64,000 bases of DNA from Streptomyces aureus (GCF_000725495.1 NZ_JNZD01000007.1:124001-188000), one strand, 5' to 3'; positions 40,801-47,191 are shown, counted from the first letter of the stretch. Notes: a model not told the origin generated them from the sequence alone. Made by a program: numbers and translations.

Positions 40801-43800
40801 CCTCATCGCCGCCCACGGAGAGCAGCCGGCTGCGGAGCTCCAGGCCGAGGACGACAAGGCGCCCGTCCCCGAGGCCGCCGAGAACACCGGCGAGCCTCCG
40901 GCCCCCGCCGAGCAGGAGGAGCGCACCCCCGAGCCCTTGGATAACCGGGACATCGCCGAGGCGCTGGGCAAGATCAGCCCGTGGGACTTCGGCAAACTGA
41001 TCTTCGAAATGGACCAGAAAAGGAGGGCGACCCCGCAACTGTACGAGAGCTGGATTCGCCTGCCGTCGGAGCCTGGTTACAACGAGGCAGGCAACGAATT
41101 TGCCAGTGCCTACTCCCGAAGCGGCTCCATCGAGATCGAGGTCAAGACCTCTGACGACGCCGTGGCGACGATCCGCGCCGGTCGGCTGACCCTGGCCAAG
41201 GCCATTGTGTGGCTCCGTCCGGCTCTGCCGCCGGAACGGCGTCAGCTGGTGGCGGCAGCATGGCGGACCGGGAACGCCATGTCCCGCAGTGAGCTGGGCT
41301 TCGAGGTCATCGGTGAGTCGGGCAGCTGGAAGGCAGCCGACAAGGAACTGTGGCGCATCCTCGTCGACACCAAGGCGAAAATGATCAAGGAGGCCTTGGA
41401 AGCTCACCTCACGGGTACCGCGGACGAACGAATCGCACGGAACCGGGCCGCCGAGAACTGGGAACAGGGGCAGATGCTGCCGATCGACTTCGGCGGCATG
41501 GAGGACTCCTTTGCCGAGATCGCCACGTTGGAGCGGGTGACCGCGCTCAGGACAGTACTGCCCGACCGGTTCAAAGGCGCCTGCCGCCTCAGTGAGCTCA
41601 CACCGGGTGACTGCATCACCGGCGTGTCCGAGGAACGGCTGCCGTTCATCGTGCGAGAGCGTCCCGTCGTCAGCGCAGACACCGAAGTGTTCGTCGTCGG
41701 GGACCTCGTCGTCGGGCCGGATGACTTGCGTCCGTACACATGGGAATCCGGCGGCTACCCCGACGACCATGTCGAGCCTCTTCTCCTTCCGCAGTCGCTG
41801 GCCGGGCTCGTCGACCTCCCGGCAGACGCACCACGCCCCCTCGCGCCCGCGCCCGCAGCCTCAGCGACAGCGCGCGACACGCTCACGGCGGCGGAGCCCG
41901 TGCCGGAGGAGCCCCCCGTTGCTGGACCACCAACCACCGAGCCGGATTCCGCCACCGCGCCTGAAGCGGCTCCACGCGCCGACGGGCACCAGCCCGATGT
42001 GCCTGTGGCGGCCGAGGCCGCCGGCCCGGCACCCGGCGCCAACACCGTGCCCCAGCACCTGCCGTACGAGAACCAGGGCGACTTCCTCGACGATCTGTAT
42101 GCCACGGAACGCACCTACGACGCCTGGGCCAACTCGGCCACGGGCCGGCTGCTGTTGTCCGAAGCCCGGGAACTGCAGGAAGAAACCGGGGTCACGGATG
42201 CCAACGAAGCGGCTCGTATCCAGACGGCCTTCCTCGGCGCGATCCTCTCGGCCGACACCACCCACTCCTGGGCTGACGATCTGCTCAGCGCCTGCCGAGA
42301 CCTGCACGCGACCGTCGCCGAAGCCGGGCGCTCGCTGGCAACACGTACGGCGTTCGCGTCCGAGGAAGATCGACACCTGCTCCTCGCGGTGTACACGCAG
42401 GCACAGGAACAGCTGGCCCGTCTGGAAGCCACCCCGGACGTGCAGGCGCTGCTCGACAGCGAACACGACGGGGCCAGGCTGCTCTCCCGCTTCAAGGAGA
42501 CGCGTCTGGCCGAACATCGCGGCGCTCCCACGGGCCCCGAAACCGCTTCGGCGGCAGCGCAAGATTCCGGTCAGGAACCGCCGAGCGCGCAGTCCGCACC
42601 GCTTCGGGAGGCCGACGCCTCCATCGCAACCGCGGGACCGGAACCGGCTTCGGCCGATCCGGCCGAGCCGGAGTTGACCGCCGTGGTGGCCGAGCTGCCG
42701 ACGGCGCAGGAGGAGAGCACCCCGGAATCCGGACTGGCTACTGAGCCGCAGGAGGCGCAGACGTCTTCACCGGCCGAAACGGGCGCCGACGGCGGCTTCG
42801 ACTTCTTCCGGGACGTCATCGGCGATGACCTGGTCGTCAACGGCGTCGTCTACAGCAGTGACGAGTGGGAGCCGGACCCCGAGGAGGGCGTCCGTCGCCG
42901 CACCGACGAAGAAGACGAGCCGGTGTCCGCCGAGGAACTGGCAGCGATGGAAGTGGACCAGGAGTACGAGGCCCTGATCGAGGAGGAACGCATGGCTGCG
43001 GCCGAAGCAGTCACGGGAGAACCTGAAGTTCCGGGGCAAGACGACTTCGACCGGCACTTCGAGGACATAGTCGCCCTCTTGCGCGGCGCAGAACCCCCGG
43101 CCGAGGCGCAAGCCCCCATTCCTCGGCCCCGATTCAGCACCGAGGACGAACAGCGGCTGCGGGAACAGTACGCCGCCACACGGCAGGCGCTGTCCGGGAT
43201 CCTCACCAGCATCGACGCAGACCCGATCCTGCCAGCGGCCGAGGATCCGGCGGTCGAGGCCGGTGACGCCGCCGCCCTCGAAGCGGCGATGGGCAACGCC
43301 GAGGCCGAGGCAGGCTACTACTGGGGCACCCCTGAATGGACGATGATCCGCTCGATCGGCCAGGCAGGACAGCAACTCCGCGGAACCGTCCGAGAGGCGT
43401 TGCTGACCTACGCGGAGACGACGCTGAGCGACATCCGCGCGCACGGCGTCAACCGGACCATCGAAGCCCGCACGGCGCGGGCCATCTCCCACGGGGCGAT
43501 GCACCTGGCGCGGCGCCTGGAGCGGTCGGGCCAGCGTGACTCGCGTGGCTGGCGGGCGGTATGGGGTCTTCACCGGGCCGCCGCGACCCGCGCGGACCGG
43601 TTGACCGGGCTGCTGCCCGCTGGCCAGCGCATCGACCTGGCCGACCAACTGGGCCGCGCCTGGCACTGGTTCACCGAGCGGCTCGCTGTCCGGCGCCAAG
43701 GCACGGGGAACAGCACGGGCCGGGACGAACAGGGCCGCATGCGCGTGATGCTGTCGAACAGCGTCGGGTCGATCGATCGCCTCTACGGTGCGGTCTCGGA

Positions 43801-45430
43801 GCGGCTCGGGGACCTGGCGCAGCATCCGGTGTGGCGCCGGATCGCATCCGTCTGGTCCGCGGCGCGCGAAGCCGTCAACAACGGCTGGCTCGGAGTAGGC
43901 CGCTTCATGGCAGACCGCACCACCCTAGGCACCGGCCGGGCGTTGTGGGTCCGGACACTGGAGATCATCTCGTCCGGTGCCCAAGCGTTGATCAACCGGC
44001 TGTCCGCGAACGGCGGCCGGAACGGCCTGCGGTGGAACCTGCTGCGTGTCCTGCGCCACGCTGCCGAAGATCACATCGCCCACATCCACGGTCACCTGCC
44101 CGAGGACGTGAGCACCCCGCTCGGCAGCTACGAATCCGCAGTTGACGAGGCGGCCGAGCAGATGCCCGTCGCGGGCGAGGAGACCGCATCGCAAGCGCCT
44201 GCGCCGGGGGGACTTTCCGCAGAAGAGAGCGAGGCCGCGCCAGCCGGCGCGACTCTGGCGGGGGATGCAGAGCGGTTCCGTGCGGTCGTGCTGCAGGTGG
44301 CGGCGAAGCAGTACACCCTGGCTCTGGACCTGAGCTACGACTACGGCGTCTCGGCGGCCGAGGCCGACACGCTGCTGGCCCGTATGGAAGAACTCGGCGT
44401 CGTCGGGCCTCAAGGCGACGGCGGCGTCCGGGAGGTCTTGGTCACGCCCGGCGAAGCGGAGAGCCTCCTGGACGCGAGCCCGGCGTCCGACCGTCCCGCG
44501 CCGCGATGGCAGCCGGTCAACCAACCGTTGACCCCTGCCTGGTTCGACGAGGTGAGGACTGCCATTCGAAGCGACGTCCAGCCCGATCGCGGGCTGTCCC
44601 GACGGGACTTGATGAGCCTGCTCAACCACGAGAACACACGGCCGGGCAACCGGGCGGACGCCGGTCGGCGCGCGAACGAGTGCGTGGACCTCTTCCTTCA
44701 GGGACGGGGCGCAGAGGTCCCGCAGCACCTGGCGGGCGAGGGCTTCGCCTACGTACGGGGCACATTCCACAGGGACTGGGCTCTCCACGAGGACGCGTCC
44801 CCCACGGCCTCGCCGACGGCTGCGAGCGGACAAGCGGAGGCGGCGGGAGAGCAGGAAGCTGCCGCCGGGCCGGGACTGCCGCGTCGGCGTCGGCCGACGC
44901 CGACGGACGGTCCGTCGAGGATCGAGCAGGCGGCTGCGGGACCGCGGCGGCAGCCCGCCCCGACGGCCGGGCAGAACCCGGCGGTCACTGCGGACGCCTT
45001 CGCGGTTCAGGCTCAACGGATACAGGACCGCGCCGACTTCGCACGGGCTGCCGCGACCAGCCCGGCCGAGGAACGAGCAGCCGGAGTCCTGCAGACCATC
45101 GCCGCGCACTCCCGGGCCACCGCTGACCGCATCGCCGGAGCGGCACCCGCCGGGGGGCCGTCGGTTTCTCCGCAGCCCGCGCTGACCGCGGAGGCTTTCC
45201 TCGCAGCGCTCAGGACCACAGCCCAGGCGCGGGGGGCACAGATCCCCGACGATCTGCTGGCAAGCGCCATGGAAGCGGCCCAGGAGGCGGTCGCCGCGGC
45301 GCCGCAGAGTTCCGCAGGCTCCGCAGCAGCAGCGCCCCGCCCGACGCGCCGGGGACAGGCGGAACGAGAGCAGGCCGAGCACCGGGTTCCCGGGCAGCAC
45401 AACGCCCCGAGCGGCGTCGGCCGCAGGTAG
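25859..45430 (+). CDS. Giant polyvalent protein: DarB-like methylase-helicase, UvrD-like helicase and repeated small domains
   Basis: One uninterrupted frame of 6,523 codons. Residues about 170-430 are an N6-adenine methylase-like domain (LEPGVGAGRFL near 277; NVPFGKYK near 340, a variant of NPPF). Residues about 930-1560 are a superfamily-2 helicase with GTGAGKT at 965-971, DEAH at 1125-1128 and QSLGRGKRQGN at 1473, as in phage P1 DarB. Residues about 4115-4600 are a UvrD-type superfamily-1 helicase (AGTGKTS at 4135-4141, DEAQD at 4323-4327, AHKSKGREWD near 4532). Between and after them lie duplicated small domains joined by Ala/Pro/Glu linkers. This fits the 'polyvalent protein' class, thought to act in recipients after conjugation. 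The TTG start at 25859 (GGGAG upstream) is uncertain because a TnpW-like gene overlaps the first 160 codons. Confidence 0.85.
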   Translation: MSTPQPPADDRPTNNADGFLPGLDFDAQAHRGSGRAAARPDDPLAGEDETGHPAPSTRSNSAEQAGEFDDEPVRRAGDDALEGAQAPGVRRAGEPGGVLHSTRGGDLDGDRDASPGTGGSGAERGGIPAAPAAAEHLPFDGGGRSAAGEAAPGRGAGPGVAQPGPRTERERVAANIAAVHVVLRLRAENRPTTDAERQVLQQWTGWGATPYLFDERKKFSATFAAERAHLRDILSEDEYAKARSSTLNAHYTDPAYARVVWQALRRFGVPAGAQLRVLEPGVGAGRFLADAPADAEIVGVEVDPITAAVARALYPNAQILTESFADTRPPEEDFDVVVGNVPFGKYKVTDRKYNPGRRHSIHNHFILKSLEFTRPGGIVVLITSRYTLDGTDQTHKEARERMAALGDLLGAVRLPSGAHQEAAGTPVVTDMLVFRRRAESEPAADADWLAIEPTVLPGSRPGVAPQPIEINNYFVQHPEMVLGTPKADIARHGPDLVVQADQQVDTALAAALDQVAQRAQETGRTFTERMVFHGALEKYDGLLELGPEGTFTEIRNGRPVPHVPAKTQARELRELIGLRDIAVALLDEESEHHLITPRMTQLRAELNRRYDAYVARFGPINRFKVNNPPSGEAAQDDNAAERRTYPRMGGFRNDPFAPYVFALEKFDEDHQSATKADLFAKRVVAPPEPLTRADSPEDAALICWDQHNEIRLDVVAALLGLDSEQAAREALGTLVYDDPAGGLVRRMEYLSGNVRRKLAAAENAATKDSAFAVNVEALREVIPRDLQPAEIQSRLGAAWVGAKYVQQFLREILEDDDIKVSNLGARWSVKGGDTASLLARTVWGTQARSAQALASNLLNNQEILVTRKIPPDGQVVTDRQATAFALAKSKQLDDRFRMWLWEDPDRAETLLRYYNDRYNAIVPPTYNGVQITAPGLSKAYTLHPHQKAAVARIRASKHGVGLYHGTGAGKTLEMIVGGMELTRLGLAKKPVYAVPKGVLGQFQREFLQAYPRARILVADSSDLTGERRHKFVARWSTGNWDAVIISHTAFKKIPMSKAARLDYINREVKRLEAHLDNADGDDKYTVKDIENQIATLKGRIEDELKTPGDSGVEFERTGSTYIFYDEAHTLKNLRVISSIRELALEGNQITADMDMKLSYLRKNYGGRVTTHATATPVDNSPMEILTAIKYLAPDLLRDEWGIEEDDQFVSTYIQPVNRVEMSPDGNSFSTRARYARYVNQTELKRVLFTVADVKLKRDLQLGEPAIIGGEMRILEAEASPELRQHMQSLGKRMMGIRLGSPDLKYNRKGKLVEDNTLWISTDGRLASLDVRLVNKSTDEAQKVDVAADELFRLWQLHKDDVYYDDDGNEESNRGSLQLAFCDLGVPGPDKEFVFYEALREALTARGMPGSLIRFDQEAKNPQQKARLDKDAREGRIAVLVGSRSGLGTGRNLQKRVIHVMQIDPTWKATPIIQSLGRGKRQGNQNTAIHHTAIITKKSYDPFLWQKVATKQQFAEAILDINDTSRILEAAEDGDDGRIPAGVMFAVAADKPELEELERVEGMLAKLRLDQQMWHDEQFAYEVTGEQGRRRVQDLTAHMQEARAAMERRTATRGDAFTMTVEGRAYDERREAGEALAQRLERLVRSSVNTGGRPQDAAVGELGGIPVHALVERSFEGLIVGVSFQDAPVDTVWLSASGLAKQDRVGLIRKLENALDGLETVHAKAEQHIARIEANIARAKELVGKAFPQQAELDKIEAQHRKLTKALGVQGAAEASEPEVHDAGVTEPGAELVDAAVHDAMVMAGGSTDGWVEVDPGTLKPDDLSDTTRGFLDALADGTRARAMPDAAPAGSDAGTTEHAAAGAGGGPGHVASAPWPYPDEAAAVAGEDAVLADFAAWQNLDVVEGMSGQSQELAGQMEQSGLALAEAIRHARDSADETPVPGGDPWALDLFHGLARACEDFLAHLDSPRFRPNATGRAMRDLTEQVARSAREHITYVAPLEGRRRSVRPTTAPANPSFSAQPAPGAASPNAGRPFDPDRWYQHTMLGGTLSDSRGTFLNDMVQQLGHDGSDVAIEPDATGAVVITGPIGSVKVTPLTEEFPASVAQAYEAAIDQLLQDAQRALRTSGSQAGDLFDAWLTDQLESRARSLKAALAGDGDETAFRQAMRVGFYEIAPWAHPDTADRPQPGRAPQETAAAAELVDAPPPSRARAAQEASDELASASAAEPAANPPTVGDGLHDSAPTADSARTVQETSDSAAEPEPVPATTPHATAQRPGHVPDTPYTDRSEYWAVEQAALADYLVWAADHARRLRSLDPGDLADALRVAAEAAIGASRTARIARLLGLESVPEWSHLQHFANQCRAVIEQWEREDGRSTEGNWEIYTGLRDHASRYRSTVEDRSSDAYQQWVRSPEPLTLDEDAVEFIPGILPWDQYTVAGPRGLSAGPVSGRDLAAGLAQLAADGTDLEETEDGLAVSGPGGVRFSVQLATGQPATPAPASAATTTPAPQPATSTVPSPEPESTTDPRTETPVAAAFAPLAGAGGEGLGSALPQVANLAIVLEGYAHAAELVGGRHYVAMAAEQLRDVLAQHEGDHPGPKPARHAAVAAVAAITGSEPSTPADVFSLYDRLAETAVQLADDPRHDVRAAAQKAAQYTERHLARMQARRSDLADLLLDASDLDDDHTAVLDHIDPLRLTAPWYQDSAEIARALSDIFDSFPKWPHAYDDHGGPYSDQLRGTMLMLRRPHDTVASALTDWMEVTSYALGAAQEAEDGVSRYALRDLARKAFQHHQRLAAHELGMEETPYEAADDFVGGANKAESAWNRWMATDTAKALLDSTPEGSAAREALDAARDTRYAADFVTLAAETLDEVNRHVTAMAHAAYDLVLSLRSSDYRHPDDAKRLGDLVRYSYEHAVACRASTERPETVAAVQAGVAQRRRRLDAEHVPAPEPQQTPPLTDTALEIEHHYRGTVVRGTTSEDSDAPVRAALDRHKFRWSRNQGFWYLRRNMSRPTRDLHVRNLTDELTRMGRRFRMVEEPEQDTAPEIVIPVGQPYTSKEDAQHDFWEMYGALSGLKDTPAGRRLIGRGLTDQGVQTRPDGQAVWLAMEELCDGPVGRVSDPFTHPAGTVVERCTKLARAVLVLAQNLEEERYRAPVVMGHFRTMKQYAVQLASRITATAQQGEDWQQIFGTPALPAAQTEGERSEPVGQEPAPTPDSPRHSDVREDEQASVPTGQTAGYEPTAVQQRRIEITVAARSAAGHLLVNVSIPAERTGAAQEVPDLRGADIPGLTLPAHAALPLLKRPAKLSDSLVSDEEVDAWLSEHLPDSPVAPAWNAPTVRTVIQRTVRDLLRDSMAPDPEDVAAWLVNTASENPALVQAAHANEQADFLAVFATAADELITDGGSEHLLWTYLKEDGRRQVLDLAGPRAHRQLRVQAAAPVPQEPGPLVPDEQPAASPADGASERERKRAEFQAESARWSAAMRDDAQERAVRAAVADDHLRALLVDGRPREEARQLFMAWLGAADLSATGAGGDRFRDWFRHDRQGVEEHYAEGAFEQVYAAVAAAPTDQPAEAGVARQAGAATAESATPSAASKSQQNTAPRDSSAAEPSAQAVSEASTGTPTGSSLTEEHLHSLPLGPEHRPGEDVRLAVLATLPFRDGQVRDVLLLLQQVEDDGDDLLVYGAQIVPANDHVVSSVDGRWVPEDLLSLPGSRVLPLARPIPWAEAEALAAMPYNEAVRRLPMTGADEGNRHTPEALAPTESPASEEQAAPADEQTAAVVAADPEQTTSPASQQVAPAAPELSDAQQLLSSAAEPLTQEHLRTLPRYDERPPNDAEIQFAVVATLTFPNGVIPDAVILLQAAEEDRRYGDLLHGVLIAPESKLALASKTGYTVFPRDLFHRTNARLLPLQGDLTWKQVEELVQLPYAQALGRLALPAPNTPSTGAAAGDTQQHPDQPEPGAAALQELIGALGDRVAIGHVGPSSPAQGGNAAPAPAPEPTPMSPADEQQEESVTATEPETAAEGPWTSRIKIVSDRTGTYVTGTTGAPTEDGLRELLKRDRNFKYEKGRWRYNGMRGQKEQVLEEVRAFLAARDAQEGAVAAVASGKYPPTAQQQAIIDAAVEGKHVAVQALAGTGKTSTLVMIAAQMLERRIGYIAFNRSIADEASQRFGRNVTARTSHSFALQDLRNTPYRHKVSIAGSRNSGARRPKDVAAALGITAEIRVGDRDGNLQHVGPEEIAKIVMGALRRYRQSADAELGRQHLGEKWAHVPAARTLLEYARRAWADIADPNSNKIFFDHDDYLKIWALSDPRLNFDTIFFDEAQDINPVLKKVIQDQDAQIIVVGDSNQAIYEFRGAVDALQDWPADVVLPLTQSWRFGPAVAEVGNAYLALLESDLRLEGAPTLDTVLGTVEEPDAILTHTNVGAISAVFAGFEAGKRVALVGGGRDIEDIARAARDLQQGRRTKHPELSAFENWNEVQEYAESDEDATTLQTFVRLVDRYTPQGLINMIRDLVPEEARDEETRPELVVSTAHKSKGREWDQVQIWSDFPQPKEDTKTGELILPAQDKLRLAYVTVTRARKRLDIGSLGWIHSIGTLADTLPTEITATPAPEQAAPAPVADETAVPEPPLPPTSPEATENLTPDSVPEEQPERAISEAADTEPAASVRQATAASAESADPEPTDDTETTTEATAQTAQMDPGAQGQPEQTAPTLQDPGEPLNGADQPSMFAGQADDPPADEQTTAPAAQDAEPGVAPLPWDDQKIKKRGTAGIRRGQKNEIPNLARELREALGDNQVRDIWEQDNPWAQFEENLRHTQHELPQPDSALSTLVTQAAQQLRAQIDQLATEAFNDFETLIQARADDPDQLTELDTQLAEAHRLPELTDPLVRQALILCLEAVDDIERAARSRNVRAAAARDALEQVMGLAGTSYSPDGQQVWPNVDAALAPVKVQVDRARERIAELLNSAVTEQYARLRGLIAAHGEQPAAELQAEDDKAPVPEAAENTGEPPAPAEQEERTPEPLDNRDIAEALGKISPWDFGKLIFEMDQKRRATPQLYESWIRLPSEPGYNEAGNEFASAYSRSGSIEIEVKTSDDAVATIRAGRLTLAKAIVWLRPALPPERRQLVAAAWRTGNAMSRSELGFEVIGESGSWKAADKELWRILVDTKAKMIKEALEAHLTGTADERIARNRAAENWEQGQMLPIDFGGMEDSFAEIATLERVTALRTVLPDRFKGACRLSELTPGDCITGVSEERLPFIVRERPVVSADTEVFVVGDLVVGPDDLRPYTWESGGYPDDHVEPLLLPQSLAGLVDLPADAPRPLAPAPAASATARDTLTAAEPVPEEPPVAGPPTTEPDSATAPEAAPRADGHQPDVPVAAEAAGPAPGANTVPQHLPYENQGDFLDDLYATERTYDAWANSATGRLLLSEARELQEETGVTDANEAARIQTAFLGAILSADTTHSWADDLLSACRDLHATVAEAGRSLATRTAFASEEDRHLLLAVYTQAQEQLARLEATPDVQALLDSEHDGARLLSRFKETRLAEHRGAPTGPETASAAAQDSGQEPPSAQSAPLREADASIATAGPEPASADPAEPELTAVVAELPTAQEESTPESGLATEPQEAQTSSPAETGADGGFDFFRDVIGDDLVVNGVVYSSDEWEPDPEEGVRRRTDEEDEPVSAEELAAMEVDQEYEALIEEERMAAAEAVTGEPEVPGQDDFDRHFEDIVALLRGAEPPAEAQAPIPRPRFSTEDEQRLREQYAATRQALSGILTSIDADPILPAAEDPAVEAGDAAALEAAMGNAEAEAGYYWGTPEWTMIRSIGQAGQQLRGTVREALLTYAETTLSDIRAHGVNRTIEARTARAISHGAMHLARRLERSGQRDSRGWRAVWGLHRAAATRADRLTGLLPAGQRIDLADQLGRAWHWFTERLAVRRQGTGNSTGRDEQGRMRVMLSNSVGSIDRLYGAVSERLGDLAQHPVWRRIASVWSAAREAVNNGWLGVGRFMADRTTLGTGRALWVRTLEIISSGAQALINRLSANGGRNGLRWNLLRVLRHAAEDHIAHIHGHLPEDVSTPLGSYESAVDEAAEQMPVAGEETASQAPAPGGLSAEESEAAPAGATLAGDAERFRAVVLQVAAKQYTLALDLSYDYGVSAAEADTLLARMEELGVVGPQGDGGVREVLVTPGEAESLLDASPASDRPAPRWQPVNQPLTPAWFDEVRTAIRSDVQPDRGLSRRDLMSLLNHENTRPGNRADAGRRANECVDLFLQGRGAEVPQHLAGEGFAYVRGTFHRDWALHEDASPTASPTAASGQAEAAGEQEAAAGPGLPRRRRPTPTDGPSRIEQAAAGPRRQPAPTAGQNPAVTADAFAVQAQRIQDRADFARAAATSPAEERAAGVLQTIAAHSRATADRIAGAAPAGGPSVSPQPALTAEAFLAALRTTAQARGAQIPDDLLASAMEAAQEAVAAAPQSSAGSAAAAPRPTRRGQAEREQAEHRVPGQHNAPSGVGRR
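26067..26339 (+). CDS. TnpW-like small protein (copy 2), overlapping the giant gene out of frame
   Basis: This 90-residue protein (MNRYGEQAMTHWKEHKPQ...) is a clear relative of the product of 25448-25777. It has a helical, charged composition and the ending LTAEGEVLRERLLLD. ATG 26067 has AGGAGAG 7 nt upstream. In this interval the G/C-rich third positions and protein-like composition favour this frame over the giant frame, which here encodes only Gly/Ala/Arg/Asp-rich low-complexity sequence. It therefore sits inside the 5' end of the 19.6-kb frame, either as a true overlapping gene or as a later insertion that left the longer frame open by chance. Confidence 0.65.
   Translation: MNRYGEQAMTHWKEHKPQAFGGLENPEEFFTALGEEISTEIETRARELAGQEPNGEGYLQRLQRLNTSRLTAEGEVLRERLLLDVEPDQE
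31961..33324 (+). repeat. Two diverged copies of a 60-residue domain inside the giant protein
   Basis: Copy one (about 31961-32137) and copy two (about 33145-33324) share the pattern W.Q.T..G......R.....(M/L).QL..DG.D...E.D...V.GP.G.V.(V/F). They are separated by a helical domain that also recurs (see 32697 and 31485). The function is unknown; the match was read by eye from the translated frame. Confidence 0.55.
34750..34970 (+). repeat. Copy 1 of a small alpha/beta domain with the GTT...F.(W/Y) pattern in the giant protein
   Basis: The segment reads IEHHYRGTVVRGTTSEDS then a helix and KFRWSRNQGFWYLRR. A second copy is at about 37942-38150 (GTYVTGTTGAP then FKYEKGRWRYN). Both lie just ahead of other domain groups, and the second directly precedes the UvrD helicase. 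Confidence 0.5.
36743..37672 (+). repeat. Tandem duplication of a 115-residue domain in the giant protein
   Basis: The first unit (about 36743-37093) and second unit (about 37311-37672) share LT.EHL..LP, then a VLATL/VATL core strand, VLLLLQ/VILLQA, a (P/F)(E/R)DL segment and LPL......W...E.L..(M/L)PY..A..RL. They are separated by an Ala/Glu/Pro linker. The pair is a clear internal duplication; I recognise no known family. Confidence 0.65.
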
Positions 45431-45466
45431 GGCAAGACGATGCTCGGGGCTCAGGGCAGTGGGCGC

Positions 45467-46975
45467 TCAGGAAGCGGGGTAGACCGCGACCACGTCGCGG
45501 GTGCGGAAGACACCGTGCCCGTCCGCCGCCAGATACATGGGGACCTCGGCGGCCGCGGGCAGGGCTTTGGCCGCCCCGGTCCGTACGCTGACGCGGGCCG
45601 AGTCGCGCTCGGCGGTGTCCGTGCCGTCCTGGGCGATCGGCAGTCGCCCGTACACGGAGGTGGCTTCCGTCTGATCGACGGCGTGCACAATGCCGTACGC
45701 CGTGCCGTCGTCGGCCACGGCCGTCAGGTCGATGCCCTTGGTGCTGGCGGTGCTGGTGAAGCAGTGCCCACGTCCGGTAGCAAGGTCGAACCCGGCCTGG
45801 CCGGAGATGAGGAAGTCACCGTTCGGCGAGAGGCGGGTGGAGGACTGTGCGGATCCGGGCTGAAGGGTGAGAGCGTCGGCGGAGGTACAGCTGACCTGCG
45901 CCTTGATCTTCCCCGTGGCGAGATCGTGCACCACCAGCGTGGTCTTGTCGGTGTCGGAGAGAGCCGGCGGATCGGTCTGCGTGTCGCTGGTGTGCCAGGC
46001 GGCCACCAGGTACTGACCGGTGACCGCGAGCGGGATGCCGACGTGCATGCCGCTGGGGGCAACGCTGGTGCTGGTCCAGGCGTCGCCGACCTGGAATCCG
46101 TACGTGCACGGGGTGCCGCTCTCGGTCCACTGGTCACAGCCGTCCTGCTGCTGGAAGGCGGACACAACACCCTCGGCACTGGCGAAGGCCGGAGAGGCCT
46201 GGACGGTGCACGGCCCCGAGCCGCAGCCAGACACCTTCACCGGCTTCGTCTGCACGGTGCGATGGGCGCCGGCGGCCGCGTCGATCGCGACGGCCTTCTC
46301 GTGCACGCCGTCGATTGCGGGGCCGACCAGGAAACCCGAATCGGTGGCGGTGAAGGAGGAGGCGGTGTCGTCAGGTGCCGCCAGATCGAGGTGATGTTCG
46401 GCGGTTGCCTTGCTGTCGGAGTCCGCCGAGATGACGTCGATCGTGGTGGTGGGGCGCGACGTGGTCAGGCCGCTCCCGCTGGTCTTGCCCAGACGGGCCA
46501 GCACCACCGTCTCACCCGCCTTGCCCTCTTGGACGAAGACACCCGTACGTGCACTCGTGAGTGCCTTGGGGGTGAACGTCCACACGGCCTTGCCGCTGGT
46601 GAGGGAGAAGGCACGCACCCGCGAGCCGTCGGCGGCTGCCTGAATCACCAGAGCGCTCTGGGGTGCGACGGCGACGAGCGGAAAGCCGCTGGATCCCGGC
46701 TCGACATCGGTGGCCTCGGGGCTCGCCGACGTGCTCCAGCCGGTCTCCGTGGCGAATCCGTCCGGGACCGGGAGCCGGACCGGTGCCGCGGCCTTGTGTG
46801 TCGCCCCGGCGGTCGGATCGGCCTTGCCGCCCGAGGTGTCGCTGCAGCCGGCCAGCGCGCCGAGGATGAGTGCAGCCATTCCCGCAGCGAGGGCCCGGTG
46901 TGGTGCGCGGCTCGATCTTGTTGCCGAGGACGCGCTACCCGCACCGGTCGGCACGGGTATGGAGCAGTCAGTCAT
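45467..46975 (-). CDS. Lipoprotein with PQQ-like beta-propeller repeats
   Basis: This 502-residue protein has a lipoprotein signal with hydrophobic core AAGMAALILGA and lipobox LAGC (Cys44), so it should be anchored on the outer face of the membrane. The mature part carries repeated strand patterns such as AFSLTSGKAVWTF and VHDLATGKIKAQV that are typical of PQQ-like or quinoprotein-type propellers. Its role is unknown; such proteins often act as cell-surface scaffolds. ATG 46975 has GGAGGA with 4 nt spacing, so the long arginine-rich extension upstream is not used. It converges on the giant gene with only 36 bp between stops. A CsoR-like palindrome lies 62 bp upstream of its start. Confidence 0.8.
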   Translation of the reverse strand: MTDCSIPVPTGAGSASSATRSSRAPHRALAAGMAALILGALAGCSDTSGGKADPTAGATHKAAAPVRLPVPDGFATETGWSTSASPEATDVEPGSSGFPLVAVAPQSALVIQAAADGSRVRAFSLTSGKAVWTFTPKALTSARTGVFVQEGKAGETVVLARLGKTSGSGLTTSRPTTTIDVISADSDSKATAEHHLDLAAPDDTASSFTATDSGFLVGPAIDGVHEKAVAIDAAAGAHRTVQTKPVKVSGCGSGPCTVQASPAFASAEGVVSAFQQQDGCDQWTESGTPCTYGFQVGDAWTSTSVAPSGMHVGIPLAVTGQYLVAAWHTSDTQTDPPALSDTDKTTLVVHDLATGKIKAQVSCTSADALTLQPGSAQSSTRLSPNGDFLISGQAGFDLATGRGHCFTSTASTKGIDLTAVADDGTAYGIVHAVDQTEATSVYGRLPIAQDGTDTAERDSARVSVRTGAAKALPAAAEVPMYLAADGHGVFRTRDVVAVYPAS

Positions 46976-47036
46976 CAAGTCCTCCGTTCTGGGACGTGCA
47001 TCGCAGGCGGTCGAAGCCACACTCTCACACTTTTTG

Positions 47037-47053
47037 ATACCCCTGGGGGGTAT
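47037..47053. promoter_or_regulatory. CsoR-like palindromic operator
   Basis: The 17-nt sequence ATACCCC-TGG-GGGGTAT is a perfect 7-3-7 palindrome. It closely resembles the metal-sensor CsoR/RcnR operator core known from actinobacteria. It lies in the 236-bp divergent interval between the lipoprotein gene (start 46975) and the gene at 47212, so it could control either. No CsoR gene is present in the window. Confidence 0.5.
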
Positions 47054-47172
47054 TTTGTGGCGGGGGTGGCGCGACAGTCGGCTGACTTCTCCACAAGGGG
47101 AAGCCACCGTTCGGTGACGTTAGAGGTGAACGGCGCGGATGACGGGCGGCTTCGCCGCAACTAGTCAATCAA

Positions 47173-47191
47173 TGCGTGTACTTGACGCATC
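47173..47191. promoter_or_regulatory. Short inverted repeat before the AbiEii-like operon
   Basis: ATGCGT-GTACTTG-ACGCAT is a 6-7-6 inverted repeat located 21 bp before the ATG at 47212, so a protein bound here would overlap the promoter or translation start. Toxin-antitoxin operons are often autoregulated at such sites. The role is inferred from position only. Confidence 0.35.

Noticed and set aside
38789..41770. A 993-codon open frame on the minus strand opposite the giant gene
   Set aside because: It is antisense to a coding region with strong helicase motifs and its composition (Gly/Arg/Val) is that of a reverse shadow of GC-rich codons.
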